Notes: a model not told the origin generated them from the sequence alone. A stretch of DNA of 64,000 nt from Shewanella hanedai (GCF_007197645.1 NZ_VKGK01000001.1:1-64000); one strand, 5' to 3'; shown: positions 51,374 through 59,559, counted from the first letter of the stretch. A program made the numbers and translations.

Positions 51374-51953
51374 TAATTCGTGATTATTGATGGCCGCTTT
51401 ACGGTTTCCAATAACCTCCCTGTTAAACGGCCAGTTCGCTAGCCCTAGCTCTCGCTTATTAGCCATGGCTTTACCCTGCGAGGGCTGCTCACTTGAGTAC
51501 GGAACGCGTTGCTCACGAAATAGCCTATGGCTACAGGAACGCTTGGCTTACAGTAAAAGCAAAACTGAGCATTTACCATTGCCGTCATCCCGGGCTTGTT
51601 CCGGGATCCATTCTTTTGAACTTAAGCGATGAAGGGCGGGCTGCTATAAATTCAAGAGATAAAGGCTTTAGTTGTTGCTGTTGCACTTCTCCGCGGCCCT
51701 CCTTGGTGAATAGCTTTTATCTTGGTGGTATTAAGGAAGAAGCAAAGATCATTCTCACCACGGAGGCTGCGCTACACGGAGTTCACGGAGAAAAGATGGA
51801 GGTAAATCAAAGGAAGTTCGTGGTGTAAAAAGAAAAAAATATGGATGCCCTGTCTTTTTCTTTAGGATGGCAACCTCAATTAGTAGCCTCTAGAAAGTAT
51901 TTAGGATGGTAGAACAAAGAGGCTTATTATCTCTTCTGCCGCAGAGCTGCTTC
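51374..51953. other. Repeat-rich gap between the ABM gene and the attC site
   Basis: Contains the downstream 110-bp repeat copy (51501-51610) and CACGGAG-type repeats in both orientations (about 51688-51725 and 51755-51797). Reading frames overlapping it at about 51387-51632 and 51493-51828 run through the repeats and are not accepted as genes. The rest shows no recognisable feature. Confidence 0.65.
51501..51610. repeat. 110-bp direct repeat downstream of the ABM-domain gene
   Basis: Direct copy of 50841-50950, about 90% identical by manual count. The last ~35 bp (GCCGTCATCC...GGATCCA) form an internal inverted repeat (CCGGGCTTGTTCCGGG). Confidence 0.9.
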
Positions 51954-52051
51954 GTTCAACAAGTCACTCAAAAGGTCAAATAACAGTTGGTTTTTGTTCC
52001 TTCGTCGCTTATTTTAACCAACTAATATTGCCTCCTAGTGAGGCGTTATGC
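51954..52051 (+). other. attC recombination site 1 (integron cassette type)
   Basis: R'' is GTTCAAC (51954-51960) and R' is GTTATGC (52045-52051), with the expected cut after G52045. The ~98 bp between them form an imperfect palindrome: CAAC..TCACT..AGG..AGTTGGTT on the left pairs with AACCAACT..CCT..AGTGA..GTTATG on the right. The right end CCTCCTAGTGAGGCGTTATGC is typical of chromosomal attC sites. Confidence 0.75.
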
Positions 52052-52062
52052 ATCAGGATACT

Positions 52063-52551
52063 ATGAAGAAACTTATCGGACTTATCGCTGGCTTAATATT
52101 TGGGGCAACTGCTGTGGCACATGAGCAAGTTGATTTCAGAGTGGCAATTCCAGATACATGGAAGCTTGTATCTTATTCCACTGAAGAAAATTTGTGGACA
52201 TACGAGTCACATGATGGAAGCCATCGGCTGATGGTATCTGTGCTTTACTACTCTCAAGAAACAAACCATTCTCAACAAGGACAGTTTTTGAATGATTTCA
52301 TCAAAACTAGACAGGAGCAGTCTTCAAAAATTGAAACTGATATTCAGTTTAGCGAAACAGAAATCAAAGAATATGAAGCCGCTTGGGTCGCTAAGTTCAA
52401 GGAGTCATCTTCTAAGGGGCGGTTTGCATCTACCAAAGTAATTTCTTCAAAAATTGGTATTGCCAATTTTTACTTTGAATCAGTTTCTAGTAGTACATTT
52501 CATGAAGAAGTTAGTGATGAAATCCTAGCCACGACAGGGTTTTCAAGCTGA
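52063..52551 (+). CDS. Exported protein of unknown function in an integron-type gene cassette
   Basis: 162 residues from ATG 52063, with AGGA five bases upstream. An in-frame ATG 15 bp earlier falls in the attC boundary and is less likely. The signal peptide MKKLIGLIAGLIFGATAVAH is followed by a soluble domain with VDFRVAIPDTWKLVSYSTEE and LWTYESHDGSHRLMVSVLYY, reminiscent of small periplasmic proteins that bind ligands or partner proteins. No family was recognised. The gene starts 17 bp after the attC1 cut point, and its stop is 2 bp before the R'' of attC2, the tight packing of a gene cassette. Confidence 0.75.
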   Translation: MKKLIGLIAGLIFGATAVAHEQVDFRVAIPDTWKLVSYSTEENLWTYESHDGSHRLMVSVLYYSQETNHSQQGQFLNDFIKTRQEQSSKIETDIQFSETEIKEYEAAWVAKFKESSSKGRFASTKVISSKIGIANFYFESVSSSTFHEEVSDEILATTGFSS

Positions 52552-52553
52552 AT

Positions 52554-52663
52554 GCATAACAAAAACAAGCAAAGGACGCATAACGGCTGTCACCGTTTTT
52601 GCTAAGAGAAAAAGCCGGCAAAAAACAGCGCCAGCCTATGCGCCGCTGATTGCGGCGTTATCC
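52554..52663 (+). other. attC recombination site 2 (integron cassette type)
   Basis: R'' is GCATAAC (52554-52560) and R' is GTTATCC (52657-52663). The arms form a long imperfect palindrome: CGCATA, GGCTG and GTTTTTGC on the left pair with GCAAAAAAC, CAGCC and TATGCG on the right. The R'' is the exact complement of the GTTATGC at the other end of the cassette (52045-52051), as expected if both ends once formed one site on a circular cassette. Confidence 0.75.
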
Positions 52664-52877
52664 CTTCAAAATCTGCCACGATATCCATGTAACAAGCTCA
52701 TAAAACCATTCAGGTTAGCCTAAACTACAACCTCCACAAAAAAACTCATCGAAGAATCAAGCGAAGTGAAAAATTGAATTGCCGTAGAAACTTCGATAGT
52801 GTCGTTGTATTGTGTTAAAAATTAATCAAAAACGAGTAATTCTACAGGCTCGTCATGCAATACAGGTATCTATTAAA
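52664..52877. other. Non-coding stretch after attC2
   Basis: No gene or promoter is recognised. 52829-52850 repeats, at 22 of 22 positions by eye, the block at 51012-51033 ahead of the ABM gene, so the 5' regions of the two accessory genes share an origin. Confidence 0.6.
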
Positions 52878-53357
52878 ATGGAAATTGGTGTTGGAATTGA
52901 GGCTGATGCTAAATCAAATATTAAAGTTAAGCTAGTCTCCGACTTCATGGCTGACCTTTCGAAATTCCTTAAGCCAATTAACTATGGTCAGGGAGTACTA
53001 AGTATTACTATCGGCTTTATTTGTAATGAATTAGTGCCTGGCTACGAGAGTTGGCATAAGGAAAGGAAGCCTAGATTTACTAGAAATAGGAAAGTTAAAT
53101 TACTTAGTGGCGATTCCATTACTAGTAATAATAACTTCTCATATGATATGAAATTTAGCGATGATGAATACGCTAGCTTTATCCAATCTACGGATGATGA
53201 ATCAACTAGAGTGTTTGCAATTAAACTTATTGATTCGCTATCTACTTTTGACGACCTTCCAAGGTCTGTGTCAGACTTTAATGTAGGTCAATTCAAAGCT
53301 GATATTGAAAATTTTGTTAACTCAAAACTTGGAGTTGAAGTAAGTGCAAAACAATAA
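52878..53357 (+). CDS. Unrecognised accessory protein
   Basis: 159 residues from ATG 52878. The frame is open back to a GTG at 52812, but that part runs through a dispersed repeat, so the ATG is preferred although its ribosome-binding site is weak. No signal peptide or membrane helix. The sequence is hydrophilic with a central basic patch (WHKERKPRFTRNRKVKLL) and an acidic following stretch (MKFSDDEYASFIQSTDDES). AT-rich codon use like its neighbours. Its position after attC2 suggests it was the next cassette. Small proteins of this kind in such patches may be toxin-immunity or phage-defence factors, but nothing in the sequence proves it. Confidence 0.6.
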   Translation: MEIGVGIEADAKSNIKVKLVSDFMADLSKFLKPINYGQGVLSITIGFICNELVPGYESWHKERKPRFTRNRKVKLLSGDSITSNNNFSYDMKFSDDEYASFIQSTDDESTRVFAIKLIDSLSTFDDLPRSVSDFNVGQFKADIENFVNSKLGVEVSAKQ

Positions 53358-53720
53358 GCTTAAATTCGTTTCGACCAAAAATACGGCCTTCATTGGATGT
53401 GCTGACGCACACCCTTTAGCTAAGCGTTAACTTATATCTGATTACCTACGTTCTCTAATGGCAATCGCTGCTTTCAGAGCTTAAGCTCTGAAAGGTTTCT
53501 CTCTATAAATGAATCATAACGATAAAACCTAAATCGAAGAGATAAACACTTAGGTGTAGATAATGGAATGGACCCATCCTCTTTTAATCGGTCTTGCAAT
53601 GGGCCACGATGTACCTAGCAATGGAGGCCCGATTTTTAGACATAAATAAGCAGTTCGTAAAGTAAGAGAGAGCGATATTTTTCAGGGTTTGGGGAAACAT
53701 AAACTTAAGAGGGTTCGATA
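53358..53720. other. Gap with palindrome and short direct repeat
   Basis: A perfect palindrome TTTCAGAGCTTAAGCTCTGA(AA) at 53472-53493 may act as a terminator. A possible degenerate attC right end (CTTTAGCTAAGCGTTAACT) ends near 53432, but no matching R'' was found. Copy 1 of a 54-bp direct repeat lies at 53508-53561. Confidence 0.55.
53508..53561. repeat. ~54-bp direct repeat upstream of the Sel1 gene
   Basis: Starts AAATGAATCATAACGATAAA and ends GTAGAT. A related copy lies at 54340-54394, past the Sel1 gene, in the same orientation and with several differences. Confidence 0.7.
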
Positions 53721-54329
53721 ATGCATCTAGAGTATGACGAACTTTCTTTATGGGATGATGCTATACGTCTGGTGAGTGAAAGTAAGTACGATCAAGCTAT
53801 ATATTTGTTTAAAAGTATGGCTAAAAGTGGGATCGATGAGGCATTGGTTGAAATAGGTCGGCTGTATGAAATGCCAACATCAGAAACTATTGAACAAAAC
53901 TTTGTACAAGCGGTAATTTATTATAAGAAAGCGATTGCTTTAAACGATGACATGTATGCCTATACTGCTCTAGGAAGGCTATATTTTTTCGGTGTTGGTG
54001 TTGAGCTAGACTATGCACAATCAAAGCAATTGTACTTAAAGGCTGCTAACAAGGGAGGGCTAGTTGCCACGTTGATGCTAGCACGTATATACCGTTATGG
54101 GTATGGTGTTCAGCCTGACATAGCTAAAGCAAAAGAGCATTATGATAAGTCCATTAAACTTGGTAGCTATGTAGCTTTAAAGGAGAGTGGTGGCTTCGAT
54201 ATATCTTGTGGTGATTTTATAAAAGGTATAGCTAAAGTCATAAAGGGAACGTGGAACATTTTCTTAGGGGTGCGAAAAGACATTTCTAATTATGGCGTTA
54301 TTGTTAGTGAATGTGTAAAAGACCAATAA
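53721..54329 (+). CDS. Sel1-repeat (TPR-like) protein
   Basis: 202 residues with GAGGG seven bases ahead of the start. Three Sel1-like repeats are visible between residues 20 and 155, each with the A..LG/A.iY..G.GV..D...A...Y..A pattern (for example TALGRLYFFGVGVELDYAQSKQLYLKAA). No signal peptide. The last ~40 residues are unrelated (IKGIAKVIKGTWNIFLGVRKDI). Such solenoids mediate protein contacts. Partner unknown. The gene is bracketed by ~54-bp direct repeats, in keeping with an accessory insertion. Confidence 0.85.
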   Translation: MHLEYDELSLWDDAIRLVSESKYDQAIYLFKSMAKSGIDEALVEIGRLYEMPTSETIEQNFVQAVIYYKKAIALNDDMYAYTALGRLYFFGVGVELDYAQSKQLYLKAANKGGLVATLMLARIYRYGYGVQPDIAKAKEHYDKSIKLGSYVALKESGGFDISCGDFIKGIAKVIKGTWNIFLGVRKDISNYGVIVSECVKDQ

Positions 54330-54646
54330 ATAGGTCAACAAATGAGTCATAACGATAAAACTTAAATAGGAGAGATGAATAATCCGATGTAGATGCGGCT
54401 GTGCGCTTCGGTTTCAGGGATGAAACCGCAGAGCGTATAGGGATATATTTATAGCGTCTCACAGAAGTAACTACACATCAGGTCGCTCTTTGGCATCCTG
54501 CCACTGCGACATTGGTGCATCCCTGCACGGCACCTGCTGCAAGCAATAAATACGATTAAGGTTATGCTACCCAGCAGGCCAGCTAAATACCAAAACCCTA
54601 AATGAACCCAACCAAAAATACTCCCAAACTTGTTATTTCACAAGTG
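54330..54646. other. Gap after the Sel1 gene
   Basis: Holds copy 2 of the ~54-bp direct repeat (54340-54394). The remaining ~250 bp has no recognisable gene or signal. Confidence 0.6.
54340..54394. repeat. ~54-bp direct repeat downstream of the Sel1 gene
   Basis: Shares ATCATAACGATAAAAC-like and GATGTAGAT blocks with 53508-53561. Together they flank the Sel1 gene. Confidence 0.7.
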
Positions 54647-55060
54647 TCAAAAATCCTTGTTTTGGCGCAACACCTTTGTTGCCCCTTTCTGCTTTTTAGC
54701 ATCTACCCTGCGGCGTTGGCTGCCCTTGGTGGGTTTCGTCGCGACACGCTTTCTTTGCACGATTCCCACACTGGCGACGAGCTCAATAAACTGGGCTAGC
54801 GCAGTTTGACGATTAAAGTCTTGGCTGCGACTGGCTTGGCACTTGATGATGACTTTACCGCTCTTGGTGATGCGGTGATCCGCCTTCTTAAGCAGGGCGC
54901 TTTTATAGAATTCAGGTAGTGACGAGGCGTTGATATCGAAGATGATCTGAGCGGCGGTGGAGACCTTATTAATATGCTGGCCACCGGCGCCACTTGAGCG
55001 GATAAATTGCCATTCAATTTCATTTTCTTGAAGGGAGACACTATTTGAAATTTTAATCAT
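54647..55060 (-). CDS. arfB: Alternative ribosome-rescue factor / peptidyl-tRNA hydrolase ArfB
   Basis: 137 residues, close to E. coli ArfB (YaeJ, 140). The catalytic GGQ lies in RSSGAGGQHINKVSTAAQI near residues 22-35, and a basic C-terminal tail (RKRVATKPTKGSQRRRVDAKKQKG) enters the mRNA channel of stalled ribosomes. It frees peptides from ribosomes stalled at the 3' end of messages. A single minus-strand gene at the right border of the accessory patch. Confidence 0.95.
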   Translation of the reverse strand: MIKISNSVSLQENEIEWQFIRSSGAGGQHINKVSTAAQIIFDINASSLPEFYKSALLKKADHRITKSGKVIIKCQASRSQDFNRQTALAQFIELVASVGIVQRKRVATKPTKGSQRRRVDAKKQKGATKVLRQNKDF

Positions 55061-55191
55061 GGCAAACTACTTTAGCTTCGGGATGAGTTATCTTATACCA
55101 ATATGTATTCGCATACTTAATTGGTTTTATTCATGATTGCTGTTTTATCGGCATTCTCTGATATCTGTCCCTGTTGTTTATATCTGTTATT

Positions 55192-55262
55192 TATCCCAAA
55201 GTTAGCGCAATATTCAGGTTTCAGACCTCCCGCAGGATAGCTGAATAGGGCTGTGGTAGAGG
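55192..55262. repeat. Fragment of the TATACCCAA element family
   Basis: The block GGTTTCAGACCTCCCGCAGG-ATAGCTGAA is similar to the interior of the element at 10445-10711. Terminal repeats are eroded. It lies upstream of the SpoIIAA-like gene. Confidence 0.55.
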
Positions 55263-55313
55263 CTTTTGTGGTGGGAAGTGAGTATATGAGATTGAATCGT
55301 TTGGAGTATTTTT

Positions 55314-55679
55314 ATGCTGTGTAAAATCCCTGATATTGCTGAGGGTGTAATAAGTCTTTTTGCTAGCGGACGGCTTTCAAGTTCTGACTATCAGCAAAAA
55401 CTGAAACCTTTGATTGAACAGTATCACGGAGAGGCGGGGCAGGTCTTTCTTTATGTTGAAGCGGATGTTCTGCTCGAAGGTTGGGATGCTAATTCGTTAA
55501 CTGGCAGTGGTGAAGTGCAATTGGAGAAATTCGAAGCACTAGTACTTGTCGGCGGTCCAGACTGGTTCGGTAATGCCGTGCGTCTGATGGGACCGTTTAT
55601 GCAAAGTGATGTGGCGTGGTTTCCCCTTGAGGAGAAATCCCAGGCAATCACTTGGATAACCGCACGGCTAGAGAAGTAA
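55314..55679 (+). CDS. SpoIIAA-like (STAS-type) domain protein
   Basis: 121 residues with GGAG eight bases before the start. Pattern: VISLFASGRLSSSDYQQKLKPLIEQY, VFLYVEADVLLEGWDANS, FEALVLVGGPDWFGNAVRLMGPFMQSDVAWFPLEEKSQAITWI. This matches the small stand-alone SpoIIAA-like proteins seen in many marine proteobacteria. Their role is unknown. No kinase or anti-sigma factor gene is adjacent. Confidence 0.82.
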   Translation: MLCKIPDIAEGVISLFASGRLSSSDYQQKLKPLIEQYHGEAGQVFLYVEADVLLEGWDANSLTGSGEVQLEKFEALVLVGGPDWFGNAVRLMGPFMQSDVAWFPLEEKSQAITWITARLEK

Positions 55680-55813
55680 TATTGTATTCTTAACTGAATC
55701 GTTTACTCTATTTAGTTAACGAGTGGGATCATGATACTGATGAGCTTGCTGTGAATGTCTCACGTTATCAGTTAGGGAAATGCTGATAGCGACAATACTT
55801 TAAGGAAAATTCC

Positions 55814-56014
55814 ATGTCTTTATCGACTAAGTTAACTAAAACGCTTTCTATGACGGCTTCTGTATTGATGGCTGGTGTGTTCGCGATCAGCTTAAGTGGT
55901 TGTGCCCCTGAAGTGGGCAGTGACAAGTGGTGTAAACAGATGAGCGAGAAAGACAAGGGTGATTGGTCTGGTAACGAAGCAGCTGATTACGCAAAACACT
56001 GCGTATTTAAGTAA
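55814..56014 (+). CDS. Small DUF3012-like lipoprotein
   Basis: 66 residues. The signal sequence ends in a lipobox (SLSGC), and the mature part PEVGSDKWCKQMSEKDKGDWSGNEAADYAKHC has the paired cysteines and KGDW motif of the DUF3012 family. Anchored in a membrane by lipid. Function unknown. Start has AAGGAAAA upstream. Confidence 0.85.
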   Translation: MSLSTKLTKTLSMTASVLMAGVFAISLSGCAPEVGSDKWCKQMSEKDKGDWSGNEAADYAKHCVFK

Positions 56015-56143
56015 GCTAATAAGTCCATCAGACACTTTTTGATTAAAGTGTACCGAGATCTAAATTTTAGATAATTTACACTTGGTAGTGAACAGAAATG
56101 ATTGTGTCTGTTGAACTTTTGAATACAATGCCAGTCTGATTGT

Positions 56144-56220
56144 TAGAACCTAGAACCTAGAACCTAGAACCTAGAACCTAGAACCTAGAACCTAGAACCT
56201 AGAACCTAGAACCTAGAACC
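56144..56220. repeat. Heptanucleotide tandem array, 11 units of TAGAACC
   Basis: Eleven perfect copies (77 bp), the same unit as the array after rho at 15455-15503. It ends 27 bp before the TTG start of the small metal-locus gene, that is, in that gene's probable 5' leader or promoter. Confidence 0.97.
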
Positions 56221-56247
56221 TAGATTTTATATTTAATAAGGGATTGT

Positions 56248-56721
56248 TTGCCACACTATTTTCGTCAACTCACCCATAAGATCGCCGTCATGTTGATCGC
56301 CGTTGTGTTACTGCAGTTTGCAGTCGCCAACTTAGGCGCGCATCAGTTGCATCTTGGGGATCATGAAGACGAAAGCGAAAACCATCCCCATCTTGAGTTT
56401 ACTGCACAGGTCACCAGTTTAGCGGAATGCGTAGATTGCATCTGCAGCACCGAAACAGATTTTGACCTACCATCCGTGAGCGATGCAAGTACAGATCAAA
56501 CCTTAGATATTCTGGGTGCTAAGCACAATCACCTTGTGAGTAAAACCGAGACCCAGACTTTTGATCTTTGCCTTGATTGCCAGTGTCATGGCGGTCATGT
56601 GACTGCGATGTCTATCACGACTGTGATGCCTTCCATTCCTAAGGGAGATGCGCTGATTGCCAGCGTTGCTCGTTACCTTCCTCCCGAAGGTGTTCTAAAT
56701 CACCGCCCTCCAATCGTATAA
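56248..56721 (+). CDS. Small Cys/His-rich protein at the head of the metal-efflux locus
   Basis: 157 residues starting with TTG at 56248 behind AAGGG. An ATG at residue 15 is the alternative. A hydrophobic N-terminal helix (KIAVMLIAVVLLQFAVANLG) is followed by a His-rich stretch (HQLHLGDHEDESENHPHLEF) and two Cys clusters (CVDCICS, CLDCQCHGGH). Similar small membrane-anchored proteins precede czc/cus operons in related bacteria, so metal binding or sensing in the periplasm is likely. 166 bp ahead of the efflux genes. Confidence 0.7.
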   Translation: MPHYFRQLTHKIAVMLIAVVLLQFAVANLGAHQLHLGDHEDESENHPHLEFTAQVTSLAECVDCICSTETDFDLPSVSDASTDQTLDILGAKHNHLVSKTETQTFDLCLDCQCHGGHVTAMSITTVMPSIPKGDALIASVARYLPPEGVLNHRPPIV

Positions 56722-56887
56722 CCTTAGCTAATTTTTAGCATCTAAAAAGCATAATGGAACAGCATGAACCGACGTTAGTCGTTTAGCTGCGCCTCACTTT
56801 TTTACCCCCTATTTAGCCTAGCGTCTGAACCTGTATTTAAACACGGGTCTTAGCATGCATCGTCAGCTTTTGGGGAAAGGAAATACG

Positions 56888-58204
56888 ATGAAAAAAACCA
56901 TAATTGCCAGTTTACTGCTTGCCTATGTGGCGAGTGGATCACTGCATGTTCAAGCCGCAGACTTAAGCACGAGTGCGGATCTGAATGGATCTGCCTTAGT
57001 GGAGAACCAACAGGGCAACTTTAGCACCTGGTTACCGGGTCTAATGCAAGATTTCAATGCCCTCCCTGAAGTTAGAGCTCAAGAGGTTAGACGCAGCCAA
57101 GCACTGATGAAAATCAATGCCGCCGATCAAGCTGTGTATAACCCAGAGCTAGGTATCGGCTATCAAAATGCCTCCGAAGACACGTACTCACTGGATATTA
57201 GCCAGACCATTGATTGGGGTGATAAGCGTGGCGCAGCAACCCGTCAAGCTCAGTTGGAAGCGGAAATCTTGCTCTCTGATATCGCCTTAGAGCGTAGTCA
57301 GATGTTGGCTAACTCAGTGCAAGCTTTGGTGGAACAATCTCAGGCGAGCAAAGCATTACAGTTTCAAAAGCAGCAGCTTAAATCTGCGAAATCACAGTTC
57401 GATATTGCCCAGCAACAGATGCAAGTGGGTGAGTTATCAGCTGTTGAATTGCAGTTAATTCAGCTTGATGTTGCCAGTAAAGCGGCGGATTACGCGGTTG
57501 CCGAGTTGGCTTCTATTACCGCAGATGCTGAAGTGTTGATGCTGTTGGGCAGTAACGAACAGCCGTTTAGTGGCTTTTTAGATACCCTGACAGTCGCCAC
57601 AATGTCTGCGCAAATAGACCCTGAACTCCCAGCTCTTAAAAGTGCTTATCAGCAGGTGTTATTAGCAAAAGTCGCCGCGAGCCAAGTGAAAGCCAATGCC
57701 GCAGCCGATCCAACCATCAGCCTGAGTGCTGAACGCGAGGGAGAGGAGAATAAGCTCGGTATTGGCTTGTCTATTCCATTGCAGTTTCGTAATAACTACA
57801 GCGATACGTTAGCGGTTGCCAGTCAAGAAATCGCGGTTGCTGAACAGACCTATTTGGCGCGGGAACGTGTGCTGATCCAACAACAGAAAAAATTCAATCT
57901 AAGTCTTCCAAGACTCACTGAGCGCTATCAAGAATGGCGTGAATTGGTATTTCATTCTGGGCAAGAAGCAGCATCGGCCTTAGGCCAGCAGTGGAAGGCG
58001 GGCGATATCAATACCAGTGATTATCTGCAAAGTCAGCGTCAGCTTTCGAGTAGTTTTTTAGCGGGGTTGTCACTCGAAACTGCACTGTACTCAAGTTGGC
58101 TTGAGTGGATGGGAGCAAGTGGGCAGTTAGAGGTTTTCCTCAGCGCACAGCTTCCGGTAGCCACTAACAATGGGTCTGCTAATCGCAGCACTCTTGCTCA
58201 CTAA
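56888..58204 (+). CDS. TolC-family outer-membrane channel of a heavy-metal RND system (CzcC/CusC-like)
   Basis: 438 residues from ATG 56888, which has AAAGGAAA upstream and opens a signal peptide (MKKTIIASLLLAYVASGS). Upstream in-frame ATG at 56855 lacks this support. The body has the two duplicated coiled-coil halves of TolC-family proteins (ISQTIDWGDKRGAATRQAQLEAEI, SLSAEREGEENKLGIGLSIPL). It would form the exit duct for the RND pump encoded downstream. Five bp to the frame of the adaptor gene. Confidence 0.88.
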   Translation: MKKTIIASLLLAYVASGSLHVQAADLSTSADLNGSALVENQQGNFSTWLPGLMQDFNALPEVRAQEVRRSQALMKINAADQAVYNPELGIGYQNASEDTYSLDISQTIDWGDKRGAATRQAQLEAEILLSDIALERSQMLANSVQALVEQSQASKALQFQKQQLKSAKSQFDIAQQQMQVGELSAVELQLIQLDVASKAADYAVAELASITADAEVLMLLGSNEQPFSGFLDTLTVATMSAQIDPELPALKSAYQQVLLAKVAASQVKANAAADPTISLSAEREGEENKLGIGLSIPLQFRNNYSDTLAVASQEIAVAEQTYLARERVLIQQQKKFNLSLPRLTERYQEWRELVFHSGQEAASALGQQWKAGDINTSDYLQSQRQLSSSFLAGLSLETALYSSWLEWMGASGQLEVFLSAQLPVATNNGSANRSTLAH

Positions 58205-58224
58205 TTAGATTGGAATTTATCAAT

Positions 58225-59502
58225 ATGAAACACAATACAAATTTGAACATCAGCGAGACTAACGTCATTACCAAGGCGATTGCTAAGGCAATGGGATTTG
58301 GATTACTGATCACACTCGCAACGGTTATTTCTATCCCAACCACTGCATTTGCTGGTGACGAGCATGAGCACACTGCCACAGAGCTACATGTCGAAGAGAC
58401 AGCACATCTTGATGAAGATAAGCATGATCATGAAGGTGAGTCGACAGTGCAAACCGATGATGGACACGGTCACGGCACCGCTGAAGTTGAAGAGGAAGAG
58501 TCTCATCCAATCGTGTTATCAGATGCACAATTGACACTTGCAGATATCAAGGTAGAACAGCTTGCTGTCGCCTCGTTTAGTTTAGAAGCAGTGGCAACAG
58601 CGACCTTAGTGGTCGACCGTGACAGAACCATGACTTTAGCACCGCAACTTGATGTCAAAATTGAGCAGCGTCATGTGGTTCCAGGGCAAGAAGTGGCAGA
58701 AGGCCAGCCATTGCTGACATTAGGTGGCGTTGCGGTTGCGCAGGCTCAGGCTGATTACATTAATGCAGCTGCTGAGTGGAGCCGAGTTAGCCGTATGAGT
58801 AAGAGTGCGGTGAGTGCCAGTCGTTATCTTCAAGCGCAGGTCGATGCTGAATTAAAGCGTGCGATTTTAGAAGCGATGAAGATGACTTCAAAACAGATCT
58901 CAACGTTAGAGTCTAACCCTGCAACTATCGGTCGCTATCAATTATTAGCGCCAATCAAGGGACGCGTTCAGCAAGATTTGGCCAAGTTAGGTCAAATAGT
59001 GCCTGCGGGCACAGCGTTAATGCAGCTAACTGATGAGTCTCATCTGTGGGTTGAAGCTCAAGTGACGCCAACTCAGTCTGAAAAAGTCAGCGTCGGCAGT
59101 ATGGCACTGGTACGTGTGGGTGATAAAAACATCGAAGCTAAAATTATCGGGCGTTCTCATGAGATAGACAGTGTGACGCGTACTGAGCAGATCTTAGTGA
59201 GTCTGGAAAATCCAGGCCATGTGATCCATGCGGGTCAGTTTGCTGAGCTCTATTTACCTGATTCTCAGGACACGGGTTTTGTTCTACCTGATGCAGCATT
59301 AACCCGTGGTGGAGATGGTGATTGGCAGGTTTTTATTCAAGGTGAAGAGGGGTTTGAAGCGTTTGAGGTTGAAGTGGTAGAAAGCCAGCGTGGCTTGAAC
59401 CTGGTTCGTGGATTAGCGGTAGGGAGTAAGGTTGTGGTATCCGGCGCCTTTTTCCTCGCCTCTGAATTAGCGAAGTCTGGTTTTGATATTCATAACCACT
59501 AA
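58225..59502 (+). CDS. Heavy-metal RND efflux periplasmic adaptor (CzcB/CusB-like)
   Basis: 425 residues from ATG 58225 (a TTG lies 15 bp upstream in frame). Signal peptide followed by a His/Asp/Glu-rich N-terminal segment (DEHEHTATELH, DEDKHDHEGES, DDGHGHGTAE), as in metal adaptors. Lipoyl/barrel parts (VVPGQEVAEGQPLLTLGG, RYQLLAPIKGRVQQDLAKLGQIV) and a long alpha-hairpin. It bridges pump and channel and may hand metal to the pump. Confidence 0.93.
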   Translation: MKHNTNLNISETNVITKAIAKAMGFGLLITLATVISIPTTAFAGDEHEHTATELHVEETAHLDEDKHDHEGESTVQTDDGHGHGTAEVEEEESHPIVLSDAQLTLADIKVEQLAVASFSLEAVATATLVVDRDRTMTLAPQLDVKIEQRHVVPGQEVAEGQPLLTLGGVAVAQAQADYINAAAEWSRVSRMSKSAVSASRYLQAQVDAELKRAILEAMKMTSKQISTLESNPATIGRYQLLAPIKGRVQQDLAKLGQIVPAGTALMQLTDESHLWVEAQVTPTQSEKVSVGSMALVRVGDKNIEAKIIGRSHEIDSVTRTEQILVSLENPGHVIHAGQFAELYLPDSQDTGFVLPDAALTRGGDGDWQVFIQGEEGFEAFEVEVVESQRGLNLVRGLAVGSKVVVSGAFFLASELAKSGFDIHNH

Positions 59503-59559
59503 TGACTATTGCTAAATAGTTTTTACCCAAAAAATTCTTGAATAGAAAGAGGCTCTCTC

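Noticed and set aside
51387-51828. Two overlapping small frames after the ABM gene
   Set aside because: Both run through dispersed repeats (110-bp and CACGGAG types) and have no homologue-like pattern.
53358-53432. A third attC site after the unrecognised gene
   Set aside because: The right end looks attC-like (CTAAGCGTTAACT), but no matching R'' or palindromic left arm was found, so it is not listed as a site.
53563-53649. 28-codon frame starting ATGGAATGGACCC before the Sel1 gene
   Set aside because: No ribosome-binding site, no recognisable pattern, and it lies just past a dispersed repeat.
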